Assembly: GCA_015222595.1 (NCBI GenBank) | Contig: JADFVP010000250.1 | Location: forward strand, 1-5,460 | Direction of reading: 5' to 3' | Source: Pseudomonadota bacterium | GTDB lineage: Bacteria; Desulfobacterota; GWC2-55-46; JADFVP01 | DNA: 5,460 bases | Part shown: piece after piece, positions 1-5,188 of the stretch | Layout of the letters: each line of letters begins with the position of its first letter | Numbering within the stretch: position 1 is the stretch's first letter | Notes under the pieces: generated by a model | Databases searched by the model: none | Seen by the model: the letters and a program-made list of their open reading frames with translations, nothing else | What the model was told of the DNA's origin: nothing | Translations under genes and position numbers: made by a program

Positions 1-430
1 AGAGCACAGGGTCATTCCAGACGTCATAAGCCTGCCGGGAATCCTCATAGGCTTTGCGTGCTCTTTCTTCTTTCTGCCGATCGATTTTATAGATTCCATA
101 ATAGGCATAGGGCTTGGCGGCGGCGTGTTGTTGGGGCTTGCCGCCGGGTACTACATTATAACAAAGCGCGAGGGCATGGGCGGAGGGGATATAAAGCTGC
201 TCGCCATGATAGGGGCCTTTATCGGCTGGAAGGGCGTTATAGTAACGCTCTTCATAAGCTCTTTTTCCGGCTCCATAATAGGGCTGCTCTTTATGGCGAC
301 CCTTGGGCGTAGCCGCCGCACTGCTCTGCCGTTCGGCCCATTTCTGGCAATCGGGGCCGTCATCTATCTCTTCTACGGCGAGCAACTTATAGAGCTGTAC
401 ATGAACTACGCAACTGCTCCGCTAGGATAG
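1..430 (+). CDS. pilD: Prepilin peptidase (type IV leader peptidase), C-terminal part, cut by window edge
   Basis: This is the last 142 codons (reading frame begins at base 2) of an inner-membrane aspartyl protease that cleaves the short leader of type IV prepilins; family members often also N-methylate the new N-terminus. The fragment opens with EHRVIPD followed by ISLPGILIG, the conserved IPD-LPG segment. By family alignment the first catalytic Asp should lie about two residues before the fragment, just outside the window. The second catalytic Asp is visible in GMGGGD (fragment residues 58-63), followed by IKLLAMIGAFIGW. Hydrophobic stretches near fragment residues 10-27, 34-52, 80-102 and 113-130 are membrane helices, and the LPFGPFLAIGA motif typical of the family's C-terminus is present. 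The N-terminal methylase/zinc region cannot be seen. The gene ends 52 bp before the histidine kinase gene and probably shares its transcript. Identification is confident; the upstream part cannot be judged. Confidence 0.93.
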   Translation, partial: EHRVIPDVISLPGILIGFACSFFFLPIDFIDSIIGIGLGGGVLLGLAAGYYIITKREGMGGGDIKLLAMIGAFIGWKGVIVTLFISSFSGSIIGLLFMATLGRSRRTALPFGPFLAIGAVIYLFYGEQLIELYMNYATAPLG

Positions 431-482
431 TAGAGAGAGTATAATGGGCGGGTTTGCGGCTAGCTATTGACTACCGGTTACG

Positions 483-2069
483 ATGATGGATAAGAAGGAA
501 AATAAGAGGGGCTCTACGACGCTCAGTATCCGCGCGCAGCTTACAGCCGGCATAGTGATAATCACGCTTGCCGGAATAGGGCTCATCGGTCTCTTTGCGC
601 TCAAGGTCTTGGAAGGGCGCAGCATCGACTCGAAGGTGCGCCAGGCCGTTACCCTCGTTGACTTAATCAGGGTAGAGGCACGCCACTCGGCTCTGCCGGG
701 CAGTGCATCCGACTCTACCATTTTCGTCTATGAGGTATTTAAGGAACTCGGCGTGGCGGACTATGAACTGAAGGCCGCCGACTCTACGGTGCTTCTGAGC
801 GAGGGCAAGCTGCCGGTAGACAAGGGCGCACCGCTCTTTCTCGCCGAGGGGATAAAGGTTTACAAGTTCGGCGGAGGGCTCTTTGCCGGGCCCGGAGAAC
901 GGCTATTCGTTACTGCGCGGCTCGACAGAGCAACAGTAGCAAAAGGCTCGCTCAGCTTCACCCTTCCGATGGACGATATAAAGAGAGAGGTGGCAGGAGT
1001 AAGGCTTTTTCTCCTTCTCTATGCGGTAGTAGACTCGGTAATTATAATCCTCTTCGGGGTCTACTTCTTTTCGAGATCTATATCGCGGCCCATAAAGGGG
1101 CTTGAGGAAGCTACAACGCGCATAGCCTCTGGAGCCTTCGACGAGAGAGTAGATATATCTGTAGATAACGAGGTCGGACGTCTTGCGGCCTCGTTCAATA
1201 CAATGGCCGAGCGCATAGAGTCCGAGATAGTGGCACTCGAATCCGTAAACTCAAAGCTGGTCTCAACGCAAGAAGAGCTGCTTCGCACCTCGACCCTTGC
1301 GGCCCTTGGGCGTATGGCCGCCGGAATTGCCCACGAGGTCGGAAACCCGCTAGGAGCCGTGCAGGGTTATCTGGAGATACTTGGCGCCGGTGAGTCCAGA
1401 AGCGAGGAAGAGCAAGATATTATCCGCCGAACCACAGAGGAAGTGGCTCGGATAGACAAGATACTCAGAGAGTTTCTCGATGTTGCGCGCCCTTCGCCCG
1501 CCCGAAGCCCCGGCAGCGTTGACGTTAACTCTGTGGTGCAAGAGACGGTCTTGGACTTAAGCGCCCATAAAGATATGGCCCTTGTTACTGTTAGAACCTC
1601 TTTTGGCGCTGCTCTTCCGGCCGTTGCGATAGACCCCGACCGCCTCAGGCAGGTGCTGGTCAATCTGTTATTAAATGCCGCCCACTCGATGGACGATATA
1701 GAGGGTGAGAGGGTTGTCTCTGTCGAGACTTCTCTAGAAAAGAGAGGGGAGAAGGCGGGTGAGAAGGCCGAGAGCGAGACAGACGCGAGTATGCCTCTTC
1801 GCCGTAGAGACGACAGAAGACCGGCTGTGGACACGGGGGCTGAGTCGATTGCAATACGCATTACCGACCACGGGCGCGGAGTAGACGCCGAGAGTGCGAA
1901 GAAGATATTCGAGCCGTTCTTCAGCACCAAGGAGGTCGGCCATGGTACAGGGCTTGGGCTCTTTGTCTCCGACATGATTATAAAGGCGCACCGGGGTTCT
2001 ATAGCTTTCGACTCTGCTATCGGTACAGGATCGACATTTACGGTTATACTGCCGTCTGGAAAGGGATAG
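483..2069 (+). CDS. Membrane sensor histidine kinase with periplasmic domain and HAMP (partner of the downstream NtrC-type regulator)
   Basis: 528 residues. It should sense a periplasmic or membrane signal, autophosphorylate on His and pass the phosphate to the regulator encoded 5 bp downstream. Order of parts: short basic cytoplasmic N-terminus; transmembrane helix 1 (about 20-43); periplasmic domain of about 125 residues (44-170) that I do not recognise; transmembrane helix 2 (about 173-197); HAMP (about 196-250); a linker; HisKA with phosphoacceptor H284 in AHEVGNPLGAVQGYLEIL; HATPase_c with N box NLLLNAAHSM (N394, N398), G1 box DHGRGVD (462-468), F box FEPFFSTKE (476-484) and G2 box GHGTGLGL. 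A charged low-complexity insert (about 408-452, GEKAGEKAE then RRRDDRRP) lies between the N and G1 boxes. An in-frame stop at 468-470 leaves the ATG pair at 483/486 as the only early starts; the ribosome binding site is weak. By position this is the PilS slot, but classical PilS has six membrane helices, a PAS domain and no large periplasmic domain, so I give no symbol. Confidence 0.92.
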   Translation: MMDKKENKRGSTTLSIRAQLTAGIVIITLAGIGLIGLFALKVLEGRSIDSKVRQAVTLVDLIRVEARHSALPGSASDSTIFVYEVFKELGVADYELKAADSTVLLSEGKLPVDKGAPLFLAEGIKVYKFGGGLFAGPGERLFVTARLDRATVAKGSLSFTLPMDDIKREVAGVRLFLLLYAVVDSVIIILFGVYFFSRSISRPIKGLEEATTRIASGAFDERVDISVDNEVGRLAASFNTMAERIESEIVALESVNSKLVSTQEELLRTSTLAALGRMAAGIAHEVGNPLGAVQGYLEILGAGESRSEEEQDIIRRTTEEVARIDKILREFLDVARPSPARSPGSVDVNSVVQETVLDLSAHKDMALVTVRTSFGAALPAVAIDPDRLRQVLVNLLLNAAHSMDDIEGERVVSVETSLEKRGEKAGEKAESETDASMPLRRRDDRRPAVDTGAESIAIRITDHGRGVDAESAKKIFEPFFSTKEVGHGTGLGLFVSDMIIKAHRGSIAFDSAIGTGSTFTVILPSGKG

Positions 2070-2074
2070 AACGG

Positions 2075-3427
2075 ATGAGAGTAATGATAGTTGACGACGA
2101 AGAGTCGATGCGCCACATGCTCTCTATTATGCTTGAGAGAGAGGGGTACGAGTGTACGGCTTTTGCCGACCCCGTTGCCGCGCTCGGCGCGCTCGACTCT
2201 GGTGTCGCCGGAGAGTTCGACTTTATACTCTCGGATATAAAGATGCCGAAGCTCGACGGGCTGGGGTTTCTTACGGAGTTGAAGAAGAGAGAGGCCGTGC
2301 AGACGGTAATTATGATGAGCGCCTACGGCACGATGGACTCTGCTATTGAGTGCATGAAGCTCGGGGCTTACGACTACGTCTCGAAGCCCTTTAAGACCGA
2401 TGAGATAGTTATGGTGCTCCGAAAGGCTACCGAGCGCGAAAGCCTCCGGCGAGAGAACCGCCGCTTGAGGCGAGAGGTTACCGCCAGGTACGATTCAAAA
2501 AAAATTATTACCGAAGACCCGGCCATGCAGGAGGTGCTTAAGCTGGTGGAGAAGGTTGCCGGCTACTCCACCACAGTGCTGGTGACGGGAGAGTCGGGGA
2601 CAGGAAAAGAGCTAATCGCTCGCGCTCTCCATTACAGTGGAGATCATGCAAAAGGACCGTTTGTCGCGCTCAACTGCGGGGCGATTCCAGCGCCTCTTTT
2701 AGAGAGCGAACTCTTCGGCCATGTTAAAGGGGCCTTTACCGACGCGCACAAGAACAAGGAAGGGCTCTTTGAGGAGGCCTCTGGCGGCACGATCTTCTTG
2801 GACGAGATAGGCGAGCTTCCGTTCGAGCTGCAGGTGAAGCTGCTGCGCGTGTTGCAGGAGGGGGAGATAAGGAGAGTCGGAGCTACGAAGCCGATCAAGG
2901 TGGAGGCCAGGGTCGTTGCTGCGACAATTAAAGACTTGAGGGCGGAGGTCGAAAAGGGCACGTTCCGCGAAGACCTCTACTACCGGCTAAATGTTATGGA
3001 GGTCGCTCTGCCGCCGCTGCGCGACCGCGCGAGCGATATAGAGCTGCTTGCGAACCATTTTGTAGCCGACTACGCCGAGAAGTTTTCCAAGACAATAGAC
3101 GGCATAACGCCAGAGGCTTTGGCCGCGCTCAAAGAGTACTCGTGGCCCGGTAACATTCGGGAGCTTGAAAATGCCATAGAGCGGGCGATGATACTCGAAG
3201 AGGGCTCAAACCTCAGCCTTGCCTCGCTGCCGCTTCGTGCCACTTCGGGGGCCTCTGTGCTCGACCTCGGTACAGGACTCTCCATAAAGAAGGCGCATCT
3301 GGCAGTAGAGCGCGAGCTGATTAGGAAGGCGCTTGAGAAGACCGGCAACAACAGAACCCGCGCCGCAGAGCTTTTGGAGATCAGCCACAGGGCACTGCTC
3401 TACAAGATAAAGGAGTACGGTCTGTAG
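2075..3427 (+). CDS. Sigma-54-dependent response regulator, NtrC family (PilR-like)
   Basis: 450 residues with the standard receiver, AAA+ and Fis-type DNA-binding layout. Receiver (1-120): acidic pair D7/D8, phosphoacceptor D54 in SDIKMP, S82 and K104 in SKPF. AAA+ sigma-54 interaction domain (about 143-375): Walker A GESGTGKE (172-179), sigma-54 contact loop GAFTDA (219-224, a variant of GAFTGA), Walker B GGTIFLDEIGEL (237-248) and arginine-rich FREDLYYRLN (297-306). Sensor I reads AATIKDL (282-288) where the family usually has AATN, and sensor II is WPGNIRELEN (357-366). The C-terminal Fis-type helix-turn-helix spans about 407-450. Family members hydrolyse ATP as hexamers to open sigma-54 promoters. 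The start at 2075 has AAGGG nine bases upstream, inside the end of the kinase gene, and the 5-bp gap implies co-translation and a cognate pair. In T4P loci the regulator in this position is usually PilR, activating pilA. That role is inferred from context; other NtrC-type regulators share the same domains. Confidence 0.95.
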   Translation: MRVMIVDDEESMRHMLSIMLEREGYECTAFADPVAALGALDSGVAGEFDFILSDIKMPKLDGLGFLTELKKREAVQTVIMMSAYGTMDSAIECMKLGAYDYVSKPFKTDEIVMVLRKATERESLRRENRRLRREVTARYDSKKIITEDPAMQEVLKLVEKVAGYSTTVLVTGESGTGKELIARALHYSGDHAKGPFVALNCGAIPAPLLESELFGHVKGAFTDAHKNKEGLFEEASGGTIFLDEIGELPFELQVKLLRVLQEGEIRRVGATKPIKVEARVVAATIKDLRAEVEKGTFREDLYYRLNVMEVALPPLRDRASDIELLANHFVADYAEKFSKTIDGITPEALAALKEYSWPGNIRELENAIERAMILEEGSNLSLASLPLRATSGASVLDLGTGLSIKKAHLAVERELIRKALEKTGNNRTRAAELLEISHRALLYKIKEYGL

Positions 3428-3463
3428 CGTCGCGTCCAGAGACCGTGGCGCCCTTTCTTTTTT
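3427..3463 (+). terminator. Intrinsic (Rho-independent) terminator after the regulator gene
   Basis: The regulator's stop codon runs directly into a hairpin. Bases 3427-3433 pair with 3445-3451 (two G-U pairs), C3444 is bulged, and 3434-3436 pair with 3441-3443 around a CAGA loop. The stem is followed by CCTTTCTTTTTT (3452-3463), a pyrimidine run ending in six T. Stem plus T tract immediately after the stop fits termination of the pilD-kinase-regulator transcript, which would leave the HTH-pilM-pilN genes to their own promoter. The folding was done by hand. Confidence 0.72.
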
Positions 3464-3594
3464 AAAGAATCAGATACTACTGTTAAGCCGCGCAGTGTGC
3501 GGCCTCGGTATTTCTGGTCCATACACTCCGTTTTACTCCCTCCTGTATCGGTATATTCGCTCAGCCGAGTTCCATTCATGTTAATTTACCTAAA

Positions 3595-3624
3595 ACAATA
3601 TTGGATTTTTACGCAAGATATTGT
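3595..3624. repeat. 7-bp inverted repeat, possible operator or hairpin
   Basis: ACAATAT at 3595-3601 and ATATTGT at 3618-3624 are perfect reverse complements separated by 16 bases (a further T-G wobble is possible inside). The arms are AT-rich and no T run follows, so this is not a terminator. It may be a protein-binding site or chance in AT-rich sequence; I do not recognise the motif. Confidence 0.3.
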
Positions 3625-3756
3625 GCCCGGTTCAGGCGTCTACTACGACATCTTGTAACCCTTTACTTTTCTTAAAAAAAGGCTAAAGTTCTCTATATAC
3701 TACTCCGATATGGATACATAAATTATATTAAGTTATATGTTATTTAGAAATAATTA

Positions 3757-3785
3757 TTGACAAATAAGGCATATTGGAATAGATT
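3757..3785 (+). promoter_or_regulatory. Likely sigma-70-type promoter of the HTH-pilM-pilN operon
   Basis: A perfect -35 box TTGACA (3757-3762) is followed after 17 bases by TAGATT (3780-3785), which matches TATAAT at four of six positions. The preceding 3719-3756 is almost pure A/T, as expected of an UP element. Transcription would begin near 3792, giving a leader of about 105 bases before the HTH gene. It is the best housekeeping promoter I can find between the terminator and the HTH gene. The weak -10 leaves room for an activator or for a different start. Confidence 0.55.
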
Positions 3786-3800
3786 TCAAAATATCTCAAG

Positions 3801-3826
3801 AGTTTAAGTGTCAGTTATGTAAACTG
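3801..3826 (+). repeat. Overlapping short inverted repeats in the operon leader
   Basis: Two mutually exclusive pairings share the same right arm: AGTTTA (3801-3806) with TAAACT (3820-3825), and CAGTT (3812-3816) with AACTG (3822-3826). CAGTTA (3812-3817) can also pair with TAACTG (3886-3891), five bases before the HTH start codon. Arms are only 5-6 bp. They could form an operator for the small HTH protein or alternative leader folds, or be chance. Confidence 0.25.
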
Positions 3827-3840
3827 TGCACAACTTCACA
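3825..3840. promoter_or_regulatory. CRP/FNR-family-like binding site (candidate)
   Basis: TGTGC-ACAACT-TCACA matches the CRP consensus TGTGA-N6-TCACA at nine of ten core positions, with AA two bases upstream as in the extended consensus. It would lie at about +34 to +49 of the transcript from the 3757-3785 promoter, a position suited to repression unless another promoter is used. CRP homologues such as Vfr control T4P in Pseudomonas, but no CRP-family gene is visible here, so the assignment rests on the palindrome alone. Confidence 0.35.
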
Positions 3841-3895
3841 CAGGCCTTTCTCTACTTGTTAAGTCGGATGGCTATGTGACCTGGGTAACTGTTTT

Positions 3896-4099
3896 ATGAC
3901 GAAGAATAATAATAAACTGAAGAAGGTCAGAGAGAGTATGTTGCTCAGCAAATCCGAGTTGGCGCGTAAGGCCGGGATTTCACCGCTGACCATAGACAGG
4001 ATCGAACGCGGATTTCCTTGCAGGGTCGATACCAAGCGTAAGATCATTCAGGCGCTCGGTCTCAAGATCTCGGAAAAGAACAAGGTTTTTAACGATTAA
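3896..4099 (+). CDS. Small Xre/Cro-C1-type helix-turn-helix DNA-binding protein
   Basis: 67 residues consisting of little more than one HTH_3 domain: helix 1 KLKKVRESM (7-15), the HTH pair SKSELARKAG (18-27) and SPLTIDRIERG (29-39), then TKRKIIQALGLK (46-57) as the closing helix and a short polar tail. There is no sensor, oligomerisation or membrane segment, so it probably acts as a small DNA-binding repressor or activator, perhaps as a dimer. The ATG at 3896 keeps helix 1 intact; ATG 3938 would cut into it. The ribosome binding site is poor (GGG at 3883-3885, ten bases upstream). The stop is 15 bp before the preferred pilM start and there is no terminator between them, so it is likely the first gene of the pilM operon and a candidate autoregulator of it. 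DNA-binding family is clear; target and sign of regulation are not. Confidence 0.82.
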   Translation: MTKNNNKLKKVRESMLLSKSELARKAGISPLTIDRIERGFPCRVDTKRKIIQALGLKISEKNKVFND

Positions 4100-4114
4100 C
4101 TTTTGGATTGTGTA

Positions 4115-5188
4115 ATGGATCTTTCATTTCTGCCATTTTCAAAGAAGCGTGACGCGGTAGCACTCGACATTGGTTCGAGTTCTATTAAGCTCGTGCAGAT
4201 GAGCCAGACGAAGCAGGGCTGGGAGCTTACGAAGCTCGGCAAGGCCGATCTCCCTCCCGAGGCAATCGTCGACGGTTCTATCATAGACTCCATGACCGTG
4301 ACCAACACGCTCAAAGAGCTGATGAGCGAGCATGGAATCAAGGTTAAAGACTCGGTCTCTTCCCTGACCGGACACTCCGTTATTATCAAGAAGGTGAGTT
4401 TCCCGGCTATGGCCGAAGAGGAGCTTGCCGAGAGTATTCAGTGGGAGGCCGAGCAGTACATACCTTTCCCTGTTTCTGAAGTAAATATAGACTTCCAGAT
4501 ACTTGGCGCCGACATCGAGGGGCGCGGACAGATGGACGTTATGCTGGTTGCGGTCAAGAAGGATGTGATCAACGATTATACTACGGTAATCAACGAAGCA
4601 GGACTTACTCCCGTGGTTATCGATGTCGATTCCTTTGCTCTTGAAAATATGATGGAGATAAACTATCCGGTAACTCCGGGCGAGACGGTGGCTGTCGTTA
4701 ATGTAGGTGCCTCTATTACCTCTATCTCCGTAATCGTCAGCGGTCTGACTATCTTCACCCGTTCCATTCCTATGGGCGGCAATCAGTTTACCGAAGAGAT
4801 TCAGCGTCAACTCAACGTCAGTTTTAAAGATGCCGAGAACCTGAAGATTGGCCGTAGCGAGGCTGATTCCGATATGACCTCTTTGCCTGCGGCGATTGAT
4901 ACCGTCAGCACGAACCTCGCCTTCGAGGTCAAGCGTTCCCTCGATTTCTTCCTCGGCGGCACGCAGGGGGCTTATGTAAACAAGATATACTTAAGCGGAG
5001 GCAGTTCCAAGATAGAGGGCCTTCAGCTGCTTATGCAGGAGAAGACCGGCATACCTGTCGAGATGGTCTACCCGTTTAAGAACATAGAGATCAGCGTAAA
5101 GGGTTATGACGACGAGATGTTAAAAGATGTGGCTCCCTTCTTTGGCGTGGCGGTCGGACTTGCCACAAGGAGGTTCGGGGACAGATGA
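4115..5188 (+). CDS. pilM: Type IV pilus assembly protein PilM (actin-like ATPase)
   Basis: 357 residues, normal length for PilM, a cytoplasmic FtsA/actin-fold protein that binds ATP and the N-terminal tail of PilN, linking the PilN-PilO-PilP alignment complex to the cytoplasmic side of the pilus machine. Visible motifs: phosphate-1 loop ALDIGSSSIKLVQ (16-28), ESIQWEAEQYIPFP (106-119), a signature region of PilM, phosphate-2 region VVNVGASITSISV (194-206), and adenosine loop IYLSGGSSKIEGL (291-303). No membrane segment. I chose ATG 4115, with GGA (4105-4107) seven bases upstream. An in-frame TTG at 4103 would add only MDCV and has no ribosome binding site at proper distance. It follows the HTH gene by 15 bp, and its TGA overlaps the PilN ATG (ATGA), indicating translational coupling. 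Isoleucine codon choice is less ATA-biased than in the upstream genes. Confidence 0.96.
   Translation: MDLSFLPFSKKRDAVALDIGSSSIKLVQMSQTKQGWELTKLGKADLPPEAIVDGSIIDSMTVTNTLKELMSEHGIKVKDSVSSLTGHSVIIKKVSFPAMAEEELAESIQWEAEQYIPFPVSEVNIDFQILGADIEGRGQMDVMLVAVKKDVINDYTTVINEAGLTPVVIDVDSFALENMMEINYPVTPGETVAVVNVGASITSISVIVSGLTIFTRSIPMGGNQFTEEIQRQLNVSFKDAENLKIGRSEADSDMTSLPAAIDTVSTNLAFEVKRSLDFFLGGTQGAYVNKIYLSGGSSKIEGLQLLMQEKTGIPVEMVYPFKNIEISVKGYDDEMLKDVAPFFGVAVGLATRRFGDR
5167..5174 (+). promoter_or_regulatory. Strong Shine-Dalgarno for pilN inside the end of pilM
   Basis: AAGGAGGT lies ten bases upstream of the pilN ATG at 5185 and doubles as the Thr-Arg-Arg-Phe codons near the end of pilM. It is the strongest ribosome binding site in the window and fixes the pilN start despite the overlap with pilM. 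Confidence 0.75.

Larger units (their letters stand above)
3464..3895. other. Gene-free intergenic region, AT-rich in its second half
   Basis: No credible coding frame on either strand, no tRNA-like or rRNA-like sequence, and no pilin gene. The first part holds a GC-rich hairpin without a T run (3487-3503) and a repeated TCGGTAT (3505-3511, 3548-3554). From about 3580 the sequence becomes strongly AT-rich. It includes a 7-bp inverted repeat ACAATAT/ATATTGT (3595-3624) and an A/T tract (3719-3756) just before a TTGACA box. A manual scan for the GG-N10-GC core of sigma-54 promoters found none on either strand. The promoter and palindromes near the right end are listed separately; the stretch 3504-3594 shows nothing else I can name. 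Confidence 0.8.

Noticed and set aside
440..445. TATAAT before the kinase gene as a promoter -10 box
   Set aside because: No -35-like hexamer at 16-18 bp and no extended -10; the short 52-bp gap to pilD fits a shared transcript better.
445..457. TGGGCGGGTTTGC as a sigma-54 promoter of the kinase gene
   Set aside because: Only 8 bases separate the GG and GC elements where 10 are needed.
1367..2116. 249-codon open frame on the minus strand opposite the kinase gene
   Set aside because: Serine- and arginine-rich shadow of the kinase HisKA/HATPase region, whose motifs are all intact on the plus strand.
3487..3503. GC-rich hairpin (GCCGCGC/GTGCGGC, loop AGT) as a second terminator
   Set aside because: Not followed by a T run (CTCGGTATTT), and a better terminator lies just upstream; it may be chance or an RNA-stabilising structure.
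3661..3688. Bulged inverted repeat CTTTA-CTTTT/AAAAG-GC-TAAAG as a terminator or operator
   Set aside because: A-T pairs only apart from the ends, two-base bulge, no T run on either strand; expected by chance in such A/T-rich sequence.
3691..3699. TATATA near 3694 as another promoter -10 box
   Set aside because: The upstream -35 candidate (TTAAAA at 16 bp) is poor; TTGACA at 3757 is a far better match.
3868..3879. Three-codon leader frame ATG GCT ATG TGA upstream of the HTH gene
   Set aside because: No convincing ribosome binding site and no regulatory codon run; such short frames are common by chance.
4103..4114. TTG at 4103 as the pilM start
   Set aside because: Adds only four residues and the nearest Shine-Dalgarno-like AAGG is about 17 bases upstream; ATG 4115 matches the usual PilM N-terminus.
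4139..4810. 223-codon open frame on the minus strand opposite pilM
   Set aside because: Lies wholly inside the well-supported pilM gene, has no recognisable domain and a low-quality protein composition; a shadow frame.
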